Source: Clostridia bacterium
Lineage (GTDB): Bacteria; Bacillota; Clostridia; Peptostreptococcales; JAAYPU01
Direction: 5' to 3'
Assembly: GCA_016278615.1 (NCBI GenBank)
Contig: JADQBM010000094.1
Location: forward strand, 1 to 47,810
DNA: 47,810 bases
This document shows, piece after piece, positions 16,616-24,387 of this stretch. The first letter of the stretch is position 1. Each line of letters starts with the position of its first letter. Both the position numbers and the translations under genes were made by a program. The notes under the pieces were generated by a model. The model was not told where the DNA came from and did no database searches. It saw only the letters and a program-made list of their open reading frames with translations.

Positions 16616-17555
16616 ACAACACAGACATACCTATGGTGCATATATAGACAACATTTATCCATAAAAAATTTTTTACGGATAAAATAAAGGTTTCCTCCTT
16701 CGTTTGCTTTTTTTCAAACAAGTTAATATTTTTCTGTATAATAATAATGGTCATAATTACGAAACCAGAAATCAATGGCAATATTCTTAATATTAATAAA
16801 ATAAATAAAATTAAATAAATAAAATAGTATAAAATCTTAAATAACTTCAATGATTTTTCTTTGCCAATAAAGACAGGCAATGTATATCGTTTGTTAGAAA
16901 TATCATCCTCTATATCACAAATGTTATTAGCAAGCATAATATTTGCAATGCCATGACTTACAGGTACAGCAATTAAAAACATATAAACAATTTCATCAAA
17001 TATAAAATGGATATTAATGACACCCTCATAGAAATAAAACCCTATTATGTCTAGATCATATATATGAATATAGCTTGATAATAAAACGATTACAAACCCC
17101 ATAAAAAAACCCGAGACGATCTCACCCAATGGCATTCTAGAGATGGGAACAGGCCCAAAAGAATAGAGAATCCCAACTGCAAAGGATATGCCTCCCAAAA
17201 GAAGAACGGCGATAGAGGTGTTTTTATATAATAAAAATCCAAATAAGATTGCAAAAAACAATAGAAAACCTATAAGAAGTACTATGGTCTTTTCACTTAT
17301 ATTATATTTTACAATAGCATTGTGGGTTTCGTAATTATAGCCATATTTTTTATATGCTTTTTTATAATCCAAATAATTATTTATGGCTGTTGCTGCCATA
17401 TCAAAAGAAAGGGTAGCAATAAACATCCAAATAAAGTTTCTAAGGTTAAAAGCATCAAATCTATATACAGCATACATTGTGCCGAGGATAAATGGAACAA
17501 CACTGGCTACCTTTGTTTGAATCTCAACAAATTGTAAAAATATTTTAAGTGACAT
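16608..17555 (-). CDS. UbiA-family prenyltransferase (MenA-like)
   Basis: This 315-residue protein has eight or nine membrane helices and belongs to the UbiA superfamily, nearest to 1,4-dihydroxy-2-naphthoate prenyltransferase (MenA). The first prenyl-diphosphate motif reads AINNYLDYKKAYKK, where the usual NDxxD is NNYLD, so one Asp is replaced. The second reads NNICDIEDDISNKRYTLPV and looks intact. The substrate is therefore uncertain, and no other menaquinone genes are near. The start ATG follows GGAG by seven bases. The gene stands alone and converges on the kinase gene. Confidence 0.8.
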   Translation of the reverse strand: MSLKIFLQFVEIQTKVASVVPFILGTMYAVYRFDAFNLRNFIWMFIATLSFDMAATAINNYLDYKKAYKKYGYNYETHNAIVKYNISEKTIVLLIGFLLFFAILFGFLLYKNTSIAVLLLGGISFAVGILYSFGPVPISRMPLGEIVSGFFMGFVIVLLSSYIHIYDLDIIGFYFYEGVINIHFIFDEIVYMFLIAVPVSHGIANIMLANNICDIEDDISNKRYTLPVFIGKEKSLKLFKILYYFIYLILFILLILRILPLISGFVIMTIIIIQKNINLFEKKQTKEETFILSVKNFLWINVVYICTIGMSVLFN

Positions 17556-17663
17556 TTTATTACTCCAAAAAAATATTATTTATTTTTATCGTTTATCTTA
17601 TAAAGATCATTGTTTTCTTGGCTCTATCCTACATATGATAAAAAATCAAAATCCAACGAATGG

Positions 17664-17689
17664 AAAAAAAATCCCCTTAACAAAGGGGG
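17664..17689 (-). terminator. Terminator of the UPF0145 unit
   Basis: On the minus strand CCCCTT pairs with AAGGGG, followed by ATTTTTTTT. It lies about 25 bases downstream of the UPF0145 stop codon. Confidence 0.8.
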
Positions 17690-17713
17690 CATTGTATTCT
17701 CTATATTTTGAAA

Positions 17714-18031
17714 TTATTCTACAAACTTTACAGCAGTTCCGTAGACCATTATTTCTGCCGCTCCTTGCATCAAAGAACTCGTCGTATACCTTACGTTAAT
17801 AACCGCATCTGCTCCAAGGGCTTCTGCGTCTTCAACCATTCTTTTGGTAGAAATCGCTCTTGCTTCGCTTAGCATTTCCATATATCCCGTGATTTCTCCA
17901 CCAACAAGATTTTTCAATCCCCCCATGATATCTGTTCCTAAATGCCTTGCTCTCACCGTAGCACCTTTTGCAATACCTATCATTTCAAACTTCTTTCCTT
18001 CAATATAGTCAGTATTTACTAAGATCATCAT
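17714..18031 (-). CDS. UPF0145 (YbjQ-type) protein
   Basis: This 105-residue protein matches the small YbjQ/UPF0145 family, a pentamer-forming fold once called a putative heavy-metal-binding domain. Conserved features are the N-terminal ILVNTDYIEGKKFEMIG, the central GGEITGYMEMLSEAR and the C-terminal LGADAVINVRY. The function is unknown. I chose the ATG at 18031, six bases after AAGGAGG; an upstream frame to 18064 has no site and lies inside the preceding gene. The start overlaps the end of the small membrane-protein gene by 23 bases, so the two are probably made together. Confidence 0.85.
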   Translation of the reverse strand: MMILVNTDYIEGKKFEMIGIAKGATVRARHLGTDIMGGLKNLVGGEITGYMEMLSEARAISTKRMVEDAEALGADAVINVRYTTSSLMQGAAEIMVYGTAVKFVE

Positions 18032-18245
18032 TCTTTTCCTCCTTGATTTCTCTAAATCTTTCATTCATATTGTGGAAGATGGCATAAATGATACCTGCCA
18101 TTGCCGCGATGACCATCAGCACAAAAATAAATCCCATAGTACTGCTGAAAGCCGACACAGCCATTAGCAAAGATAACCCATAGAGCATACATACAATACC
18201 AATCATTATAGTGATTATAATAGTAATAATCATATGTTTATTCAT
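18009..18245 (-). CDS. Small two-helix membrane protein
   Basis: This 78-residue protein has two hydrophobic segments (about residues 5-25 and 35-57) and a charged C-terminal tail (NERFREIKEEKNDD). I do not recognise a family. The ATG at 18245 is preferred because the GTG three codons earlier lies inside the ribosome site AAGAAGGTG. It is the first gene of a two-gene unit with the UPF0145 protein, whose start it overlaps. The product may anchor or partner that protein. Confidence 0.65.
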   Translation of the reverse strand: MNKHMIITIIITIMIGIVCMLYGLSLLMAVSAFSSTMGFIFVLMVIAAMAGIIYAIFHNMNERFREIKEEKNDDLSKY

Positions 18246-18307
18246 AAATTTCACCTTCTTAATATTTTATTATATCATATAATAATTATTCCTGTAATCT
18301 TTTATAC

Positions 18308-18385
18308 GGACAACCGCAAGGATTATCCCAACACATCTCTAATCCCTAACAAGGACAACCGCAAGGGTCGTCCCTACACATCTCT
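18308..18385. repeat. Two tandem copies of a dispersed palindromic repeat
   Basis: GGACAACCGCAAGG begins at 18308 and again at 18353. The second copy (18353-18381) is identical over 29 bases to the reverse complement of 23643-23671. The core can fold (GGAC...GTCC), and the 3' side ends CCCTACACATCTC. The repeats are followed by a run of short TTATCT units that reaches the end of the phosphoesterase gene. Confidence 0.8.
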
Positions 18386-18398
18386 TATCTGTTATCTC

Positions 18399-19280
18399 TT
18401 ATCTTTTATCTGCCTCTCTATCCCCTGTCCTAACCGTGATGATTGTGATTTCAGGGCGATTAAATACTCTTATACGCTCAACGGAAGTTCCAACGCCTCT
18501 ACTCACGTGCATAACAGTCTTATCTTTCTCAAACAACCCTGCATCATACTTAGGGAAAAGTTCTCGGTTTGGAGAAAAGACCCCTCCAATAAAAGGTAGT
18601 CTTATGGCACCGCCATGCATGTGTCCAGAAAGAACAATGTCTGCCCCCCACTGGGCATATAAGTCAAACCATGTGGGATCATGGGCAATAAGAATATTAA
18701 CATGTGCCCCATTAGGTTTCCCAATCTTTTGATTGATATAATACACATTAAAACTACTTTTATCTAAAGAAATTTCATGAACACCCTTACCATAGGGTAT
18801 GGAGCTTAATCCATAAATTTCAATATCCTCATCCTTTTTAGTATAGACTGACATTTGGTCATCTAACAGGATACATCCTGCATTTTCCACCTTTTCCTTA
18901 TATCTATAAAAAACTTCCGGCGTATTGAGTCGGCAATATAAGTCATGGTTTCCATATGAATAATAAACGGGGTACCGATTTTCAAGAGCCTCTAATATAG
19001 CTACAACCACATCTCCCTCATCATTATGGGAATCAATCATATCTCCACTAAAGACAACCATATCTGGATTTGCATTCTTAATGACTTTAACAAGTCTATT
19101 CTTGAAATCCTTTCCATGCAAATCACTGATATGGACAATTTTCAATGGTGAAACTGAATCCGGAAGGGTATCCATAATTATTTCTTTCTCTGTAACTTCT
19201 AAGCGATTGCTTTCAATAATAATCCCTGTTATCATCAATACAATAAATACGACCATATATATTATTTTTTTAAAGCTCAT
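18399..19280 (-). CDS. Membrane-anchored metallophosphoesterase (YkuE/YaeI-like)
   Basis: This 293-residue protein has an N-terminal membrane anchor (about residues 5-22) and a calcineurin-type metallophosphatase domain. All metal-binding boxes are present: ISDLHG (51-56), FSGDMID, YGNHD, IAHDP and SGHMHGG. Relatives act at the outer membrane face on lipid or teichoic-acid-type phosphates, but the substrate here is unknown. The final residues, RTGDREADKR, are encoded where the gene runs into the intergenic repeat zone, so the tail may have been altered by repeat insertion. Confidence 0.87.
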   Translation of the reverse strand: MSFKKIIYMVVFIVLMITGIIIESNRLEVTEKEIIMDTLPDSVSPLKIVHISDLHGKDFKNRLVKVIKNANPDMVVFSGDMIDSHNDEGDVVVAILEALENRYPVYYSYGNHDLYCRLNTPEVFYRYKEKVENAGCILLDDQMSVYTKKDEDIEIYGLSSIPYGKGVHEISLDKSSFNVYYINQKIGKPNGAHVNILIAHDPTWFDLYAQWGADIVLSGHMHGGAIRLPFIGGVFSPNRELFPKYDAGLFEKDKTVMHVSRGVGTSVERIRVFNRPEITIITVRTGDREADKR

Positions 19281-19350
19281 CTATTTTTTATTTCCTTTTC
19301 TTTTTGTTGTTTTTATTATACGCATAAAGGACTTAAACTTCCACTTAAAC

Positions 19351-19980
19351 TTATACTTTTACTTCCAATCCTAAAAGCCTCAATCCCCGAGCATACTTAC
19401 TGACAGGTTCTGGCTTCAAGTTAAATCTTTGAGCCAAAGCACTTCCAAATGCTTCAAGACAAGCTTGACTACCATGTAATAGCTCTAATTCCAGTTCACA
19501 TAGATTTTCTTTTCCATTAACTGTAATAATTTCTCCTTTATCAATGGCTAATTCTATCAAAGAATCGGAAAGTGCTATTTTTGTTTTTCTTCTTGTAAAG
19601 TCACTGGTCATTCTTGATATCAGACATTTATCTTTTATGATATCTTTTAGATTCTCTCCACATTCCATATTCAATAATACATCTTTGATTTCGAAATTCT
19701 TCTGATGAGAGATGTTCTGGTTCCATTCCTGTCTTGAAAATGTGCCTTTATCATAGGTTCCCTTTGATTTAATCGTTGCATAGGTTTCTTGACCTTCTTT
19801 TCGAATCCTGAATGCAATGTGGTTTTTAAGAAGATCGTTTTCCAAGGTATCGTAATAAATTGCTTTCATCTTTTTCTCTGTCAGACTGGGTAAACTGAGG
19901 AAATCCATAATTTCAACTGATAATCCATCTGCTTTTTCATAATCTATTTTATATTTTAACTCAATTTCTTTATTTTCCAC
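19351..19980 (-). CDS. CYTH-domain protein (putative triphosphatase)
   Basis: This 209-residue protein is one CYTH domain, the tunnel fold of adenylate cyclase CyaB, thiamine triphosphatase and inorganic triphosphatases. The N-terminal signature EIELKYKI holds the metal-binding ExExK motif. FRIRKEG and YATIKSKG supply the basic phosphate-binding residues, and the C-terminal ELELELL supplies further acidic ligands. No CHAD domain is attached. The most likely activity is hydrolysis of tripolyphosphate or thiamine triphosphate. The start is GTG, five bases after GAGGAG. Confidence 0.85.
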   Translation of the reverse strand: MENKEIELKYKIDYEKADGLSVEIMDFLSLPSLTEKKMKAIYYDTLENDLLKNHIAFRIRKEGQETYATIKSKGTYDKGTFSRQEWNQNISHQKNFEIKDVLLNMECGENLKDIIKDKCLISRMTSDFTRRKTKIALSDSLIELAIDKGEIITVNGKENLCELELELLHGSQACLEAFGSALAQRFNLKPEPVSKYARGLRLLGLEVKV

Positions 19981-20193
19981 AAACGCTCCTCTTTTCTTGA
20001 GTATTTTACTTCTATTCTAACATAATTGATCTCTGTTTTCTCTAAGGAGTGAAGCAGAAGTAAAGACACATCAAGATGCATTGCATATGACCCATTTAAA
20101 CAGTATATCAAAGGATTATTATGGAAAAGTCCTTTTTTCAAGCGCTAAGAGATATATCTCTCCCTTAAAGGATGACAATCCACCTGACTCCGT

Positions 20194-20223
20194 TTGTTTT
20201 TTTTTCTACTCCAAGGATATAAT
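20194..20223 (+). promoter_or_regulatory. Candidate glnA promoter
   Basis: TTGTTT (20194-20199) and TATAAT (20218-20223) are spaced by 18 bases, about 35 bases before the glnA ribosome site. Further upstream, a perfect 14-base palindrome lies at 20148-20161, and a weak stem pairs AAAGGA (about 20110-20115) with TCCTTT (about 20130). I could not match either to a known riboswitch. Confidence 0.5.
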
Positions 20224-20266
20224 AGATAAGTTAGTTATTATGTGGTTTTACGAAAGGATGTTATTT

Positions 20267-21619
20267 ATGTTATTCGATGATTCAGAGAGTCATAAGAAAA
20301 AAGCCATCAAAGAGAAAATTGAGAAAAAAGGTTATGAATTCATTAGGCTTCAGTTTACAGACATTTTTGGCATGTCAAAAAATGTTGCCATTACTACTGA
20401 TGAGTTAGACAAAGCCCTTGATGGCAAGCTTATGTTTGACGGTTCCTCTATTGATGGCTTCGGCAGAATAGAAGAATCTGATATGTACCTTGTTCCAGAT
20501 TTAGATACTTTCGAAACAGTTCCTTGGCGACCCGGGAATGGGAATGAAGAAATTGCTAATATTTTTTGTAATGTGTATGGTCGTGATAAAAAGCCTTTTC
20601 GAGGATGTCCACGATATATTCTAAAATTAGCAATATCCGAAGCTAAAGAAATGGGATATGATCTCAGCGTTGGCCCAGAAGGTGAATTCTTTCTCTTTCA
20701 TTTGGATGAAAATGGTGACCCAACCTTTGACATTCATGATGAAGCAGGATATTTTGATTTGTCTCCAGTAGATAAAGGTGAATTTGCCCGCAGAGATATT
20801 ATACTAACTATGAAAAAATATGGTTTTTCCATTGAAGCTTCTCATCACGAAGTTGCTCCGGGACAACATGAAATAGATTTTAAATATGAAGAAGCACTTT
20901 TAGCAGCGGATAAATGGATGTCTTTTAAGCAAATTGTAAAAAACATTGCCCACCAGCATGGGCTTTATGCTTCTTTTATTCCTAAACCTTTTACTGGTGA
21001 AAATGCAAATGCTATGCACTGCAATCAATCTCTCTCTATGGATGGAGAGAATATATTTTATGATTCAGAAGACCCAATTGGTTTAAGTCAAACAGCAAGA
21101 TACTATATAGGTGGATTAATAAAGCATTCTAAGGGAATTGCTGCTATATGTAACCCAACGATTAATTCTTATAAACGACTTGTACCAGGATATGAAGCCC
21201 CAACAAATATTACTTGGTCCAGATCCAACAGATCCGCTTTTATTCGGATTCCAGATAGTCGAGAAGAAGGGACAAGAGTTGAATTAAGGACACCGGACCC
21301 CACAGCAAATCCTTATCTTGTTTTTGCAGTTATGTTGAGAGCGGGCCTTGATGGCATAAAAAATAAGATCGAACCTCCTGAAGAATGCGGAGAAAATTTA
21401 TTTAATATGACTGAGAAAGAAAAAAGCAACTCTAATATTGAAAAATATCCCCGCGATCTATTTGATGCTTTACAATACATGAAAGAAGATCCTCTAATAA
21501 AGGATACTCTTGGTGATCATGCTTTCAAAGTATTCTACAATACTAAGCTTAAAGAGTGGCAGGAATATGAAAAAGAAGTTCATAAATGGGAAATTAAAAA
21601 ATATTTGAAACAATATTGA
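20267..21619 (+). CDS. glnA: Glutamine synthetase, type I
   Basis: This 450-residue enzyme makes glutamine from glutamate, ammonia and ATP. Its length fits the GSI-alpha form of Gram-positive bacteria. Visible signatures are MFDGSSIDGFGRIEESDMYL near the N-terminus, GPEGEFFLF, ASHHEVAPGQHEIDFKYEE, AMHCNQSLS and RSNRSAFIRIP. The Arg before IEES, which mediates glutamine feedback in the Bacillus enzyme, is kept. The adenylylation site typical of enteric GSI-beta is not apparent. I place the start at the second ATG (20267), about nine bases after GAAAGGA; the frame continues upstream without a better start. A terminator follows. Confidence 0.95.
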   Translation: MLFDDSESHKKKAIKEKIEKKGYEFIRLQFTDIFGMSKNVAITTDELDKALDGKLMFDGSSIDGFGRIEESDMYLVPDLDTFETVPWRPGNGNEEIANIFCNVYGRDKKPFRGCPRYILKLAISEAKEMGYDLSVGPEGEFFLFHLDENGDPTFDIHDEAGYFDLSPVDKGEFARRDIILTMKKYGFSIEASHHEVAPGQHEIDFKYEEALLAADKWMSFKQIVKNIAHQHGLYASFIPKPFTGENANAMHCNQSLSMDGENIFYDSEDPIGLSQTARYYIGGLIKHSKGIAAICNPTINSYKRLVPGYEAPTNITWSRSNRSAFIRIPDSREEGTRVELRTPDPTANPYLVFAVMLRAGLDGIKNKIEPPEECGENLFNMTEKEKSNSNIEKYPRDLFDALQYMKEDPLIKDTLGDHAFKVFYNTKLKEWQEYEKEVHKWEIKKYLKQY

Positions 21620-21640
21620 GATCTTAATAAGGGTAAATTT

Positions 21641-21670
21641 GAGAGCGTGTGTCCACACGTTCTCTCTTAT
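21641..21670 (+). terminator. glnA terminator
   Basis: GAGAG and CGTGT pair with ACACG and CTCTC with a small bulge, followed by TTATTTAATA. Confidence 0.65.
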
Positions 21671-21749
21671 TTAATACATATTCATACATTTGGATACAAA
21701 TCCATAATATGTTACAATGAAAGTATTAATTCCAGGGAGATTACAAATA

Positions 21750-22103
21750 ATGTTTAAAACAAAAACAAAGCCAAAGCTTTTGTTGATTCCAAAAATCATT
21801 TCTATTATATATATTTTGGTTCTCATCTTTTTGTCTTTAGATTCTTTTAAAACAGATATTCCATTATTGCATCAAATGATTCGTTTTCTCATTTATATGG
21901 TGCCCGTTTTTTTACTTTTATTATTTCTTTATATATCTTATAAACATCCCAGTTTTGGAGGTGCACTGTATATTATCTCTAGCCTTCTCATGATATTGTT
22001 TTGGGATTCTTTTAGAGAAATCAGTGGCTTCTTAGCCGCTCCTCTACCTTTAATGATAATCGGATTACAGTTTATTATATTTGGAATTATAGAAAAAAAA
22101 TAA
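21750..22103 (+). CDS. Small four-helix membrane protein (DUF7670-like)
   Basis: This 117-residue protein has four hydrophobic helices and a short basic N-terminus (KTKTKPK). The pattern of IIYILVLIFLSLDSF, a central polytopic part and a final IIGLQFIIFGI resembles small uncharacterised Firmicute membrane proteins of the DUF7670 type. I recognise no catalytic motif. The start is the ATG at 21750 after AGGGAG; an in-frame ATG at 21717 has no ribosome site. It ends four bases from the convergent Crp/Fnr gene. Confidence 0.6.
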   Translation: MFKTKTKPKLLLIPKIISIIYILVLIFLSLDSFKTDIPLLHQMIRFLIYMVPVFLLLLFLYISYKHPSFGGALYIISSLLMILFWDSFREISGFLAAPLPLMIIGLQFIIFGIIEKK

Positions 22104-22107
22104 CCAT

Positions 22108-22800
22108 CTACTCAACCATTCTTTTTAGCGCACCCATATCCTTTATTTGAATAGAAGATAAATAATAATCAATAACACCATCCTCTTTCATGTGACTCAT
22201 TTCCCTAGACATGGAGGGTCTTGAAACATTTAAATAATCCGCCAGTTCGTTTCGGTTCATAGGCAACATAAAAGTTGTATTTCCGTGTTTCTTGTATTGC
22301 TCTAAAAGAAAAGCACTGATTTTTCCGCGCATACTTTTTATGGTTAAATATTCGACTTTTTTATTTAGATTTAAAGCTTTCTCAGTAACAATTCCTAACA
22401 TGTTTATAATAAGCCTTTTATGACCGATACACGCATTTTCACAATTTCCAATAATCTTGTCTCCCGATAAAAATAAGACCAAGCAATCTTCTTGAGCTTG
22501 TACGGTTGCAGGCCAAGTGTTTAAGCTTGAAAAAGCAGCCATCTCTCCGAATATATCCCCTGGAGCCAACATAGACATAATAACCCGTTCACCAAGCACA
22601 TTTTCTTTTAGAACAGTAGCAGCTCCAGAAAGAAGTATTCCCACCCCTTCAAATTTTGCACCAGTTATTACAATATACTCATTCTTTTTAAAATGACCCT
22701 TGACAGGTCTTAAACATTCCATCATAGGTTTTAAATCTTGTCCCTGTATCCCACTGAATAATACAGAGCCTGAAAGTGTTTCTATCCATTTTTCATACAT
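22108..22800 (-). CDS. Crp/Fnr-family transcription regulator
   Basis: This 230-residue regulator has an N-terminal cyclic-nucleotide-type beta barrel (about residues 15-125; GDIFGEMAAFSS is the phosphate-loop-like segment) and a C-terminal winged helix with recognition helix RNELADYLNVSRPSMSREM (about 180-198). No N-terminal Cys cluster like that of Fnr is present, though a few scattered Cys occur. It reads away from the ferredoxin gene at 22910, an arrangement typical of redox- or nitric-oxide-responsive control of the neighbour. The ATG at 22800 fits the GGGGTGAT site better than the GTG or ATG just upstream. Confidence 0.9.
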   Translation of the reverse strand: MYEKWIETLSGSVLFSGIQGQDLKPMMECLRPVKGHFKKNEYIVITGAKFEGVGILLSGAATVLKENVLGERVIMSMLAPGDIFGEMAAFSSLNTWPATVQAQEDCLVLFLSGDKIIGNCENACIGHKRLIINMLGIVTEKALNLNKKVEYLTIKSMRGKISAFLLEQYKKHGNTTFMLPMNRNELADYLNVSRPSMSREMSHMKEDGVIDYYLSSIQIKDMGALKRMVE

Positions 22801-22909
22801 TCCCATCACCCCATCTATATAATTGTTGCTTGAGCTACTGATTAACTCTTTATTATTATATTATACTGAGTTTACACAAACAATTAAAAGATTGAAAGGA
22901 GTGTAACAA
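22801..22909. promoter_or_regulatory. Divergent regulatory region, Crp/Fnr regulator and ferredoxin
   Basis: These 109 bases hold both promoters. A plus-strand -10 TATACT lies at 22862-22867. An imperfect inverted repeat GAGCTA-N5-TAACTC (about 22832-22848) lies near its -35 and could bind the regulator. The match is short, so this is tentative. Confidence 0.4.
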
Positions 22910-23617
22910 ATGAAAAGAAATATAATCAAAATAGATGAAAACAAATGTAACGGTTGCGGGCTATGTATCAATGCCTGTCACGAAGGTGCTCTACAGTTGA
23001 TAGCTGGAAAAGCCAAATTGATTTCTGAAAGTTATTGTGATGGATTAGGAGATTGTCTTCCTGAATGCCCTACAGATGCCATTACCATTGAAGAACGTGA
23101 AGCTGATGCTTTTGATGAAGAAGCGGTTAAAGAGCGTATGGAAAATAAATCCACTGACATTCCAGATCTTGCGTGTGGATGTCCCGGAACCCATGCAAAA
23201 ACCATCGAGAAAAAAGAATCCATAAGAAAAGAAGAGTCTGTTTCTGTTGAATCACACTTGCAACAATGGCCATGCCAAATAAAATTGGTTCCGCCTAATG
23301 CACCTTATTTTAAAAATGCACATTTATTAATTGCAGCGGATTGCACCGCATTTGCATACGGAAATATTCACAATGACTTTATGAGAAATAAGATCACATT
23401 GATTGGCTGTCCAAAACTTGATAGTGGTGATTATTCTGAAAAAATCACTGACATTTTGAGTCATAACACCATCAAGAGCGTAACGGTTCTCCGAATGGAA
23501 GTTCCCTGTTGTGGTGGAATCGTCAGCGCCGTGACTACAGCACTTAAGAATAGTGAAAAAATGATTCCGTGGAATGTTGTCACAATAGGCACCGATGGTT
23601 CTATAGTTGAAGATTAA
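22910..23617 (+). CDS. 4Fe-4S ferredoxin-domain protein with Cys-rich C-terminal domain
   Basis: This 235-residue iron-sulphur protein has an N-terminal ferredoxin domain with Cys at 13, 16, 19 and 23 (CNGCGLCINAC) and at 43, 49 and 53 before Pro. The first cluster is standard; the second has unusual spacing (C-x5-C-x3-CP). The rest holds ACGCPG, WPCQIKL, AADCTAFAY, IGCPKLD and VPCCGGI, conserved in a family of clostridial iron-sulphur proteins that travel with Crp/Fnr regulators and hybrid-cluster proteins. The likely job is electron transfer in a redox or nitrosative-stress response under the divergent regulator. The start ATG follows GAAAGGAG. Confidence 0.88.
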   Translation: MKRNIIKIDENKCNGCGLCINACHEGALQLIAGKAKLISESYCDGLGDCLPECPTDAITIEEREADAFDEEAVKERMENKSTDIPDLACGCPGTHAKTIEKKESIRKEESVSVESHLQQWPCQIKLVPPNAPYFKNAHLLIAADCTAFAYGNIHNDFMRNKITLIGCPKLDSGDYSEKITDILSHNTIKSVTVLRMEVPCCGGIVSAVTTALKNSEKMIPWNVVTIGTDGSIVED

Positions 23618-23642
23618 AGTTTAGAAAGATAGAAGATAAGGG

Positions 23643-23671
23643 ATGTGTAGGGACGACCCTTGCGGTTGTCC
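23643..23671. repeat. Dispersed palindromic repeat, inverted copy
   Basis: This is identical over 29 bases to the reverse complement of 18353-18381, 5.3 kb away. It lies between the ferredoxin stop and its terminator. Confidence 0.85.
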
Positions 23672-23694
23672 TATAAAAGATAATAGTTAAGGTT

Positions 23695-23730
23695 GATTTT
23701 GCAGTATTTGTGGCAAAATCTTCTTTTTTT
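23695..23730 (+). terminator. Terminator of the ferredoxin gene
   Basis: GATTTTGC (23695-23702) pairs with GCAAAATC (23713-23720), followed by TTCTTTTTTT. Confidence 0.85.
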
Positions 23731-23780
23731 ATAGAAAAGAAATGATAAAAATTAATTTTTGATTGTTATCAATAAATAAT

Positions 23781-23814
23781 GAAAAACCACCAGAAATATA
23801 GCTGGTGGTTTTTC
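23781..23814 (-). terminator. Terminator of the DUF2680 gene
   Basis: A perfect 13-bp stem, GAAAAACCACCAG with CTGGTGGTTTTTC, has T-runs on both strands, so it may work in both directions. It is placed just after the DUF2680 stop codon. Confidence 0.85.
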
Positions 23815-23828
23815 TGTTTATTTTTGTC

Positions 23829-24284
23829 TTATCTGAATCCACATCCGAAGCCTTGGCCGCCGCCATTTCTCATGCCAAATCCTTGGCCTAATCCTAAGCC
23901 ATTACCATTTCCAAATCCAGCACCAGCTTGTCTTCCTATACCCTCTCCTGAACCATTACAAAAAGCCTGACGATCTTGGATTGATTCATAGATCTCATCT
24001 GCTTGTTCCTGAGAAAGTCTACCCTCTTTTACACGTTGATCAAGAATCAATTTTTTCTGTTCCAATATTTGACCTTGAAATTCCTCTAATCGCCCTGCTT
24101 CATCTGCTATGGTCCCATAAGTTTTCCCTTCAGCACGTATTTCAATAAGATCCTCAACTGTTTGCCCCGTTAACCCGCTTATGATTTCAACCGGTGTCTG
24201 AGCGGTGGCTGCATAAACGATTCCTACAGAACCCAGTATACTCATGGCTGTAATAGTAATAACCCATCTCTTCAAATTTCTCAT
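23829..24284 (-). CDS. Secreted DUF2680-type protein with Gly-rich tail
   Basis: This 151-residue protein has a signal peptide (MRNLKRW, hydrophobic core, VYAATAQ with cleavage likely near residue 26). Then comes a helical part with LILDQRVKEGRLSQEQADEIYESI (about 79-102), the recognisable DUF2680 repeat. The last 40 residues are mostly Gly, Asn and Phe, with two Cys in the whole mature chain. The function is unknown; it is likely exported or surface-held. Its promoter shares an operator-like 16-mer with the promoter of the adjacent two-component system, so it is a strong candidate target of that system. Confidence 0.75.
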   Translation of the reverse strand: MRNLKRWVITITAMSILGSVGIVYAATAQTPVEIISGLTGQTVEDLIEIRAEGKTYGTIADEAGRLEEFQGQILEQKKLILDQRVKEGRLSQEQADEIYESIQDRQAFCNGSGEGIGRQAGAGFGNGNGLGLGQGFGMRNGGGQGFGCGFR

Positions 24285-24313
24285 TCTAAGTCACTCCTTA
24301 AGTAATTTTTTTT

Positions 24314-24354
24314 AGTATACTTAGATTATAATGAACGTTTGTGATAGAAGTATG
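24314..24354 (-). promoter_or_regulatory. DUF2680 promoter with putative response-regulator operator
   Basis: TTGTGAT-AG-AAGTATG (plus-strand 24339-24354) lies exactly eight bases from TATAAT (24325-24330 on the minus strand). The same 16-mer with two changes, at the same spacing, precedes the two-component genes (26515-26544). A second -10-like TATACT is at 24314-24319. On the minus strand the region holds two TTYYATCA half-sites 11 bp apart. Confidence 0.65.
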
Positions 24355-24387
24355 ATGAAAGAATAAAAGATCCATGAATTGTTACAA

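Noticed and set aside
20100-20200. Possible riboswitch or ANTAR-type leader before glnA
   Set aside because: A palindrome and a weak stem are present, but I could not match conserved loops of any known class.
20081-20266. Longer N-terminus for glutamine synthetase
   Set aside because: The added 62 residues do not belong to the family, cross the promoter and have no ribosome site; start placed at 20267.
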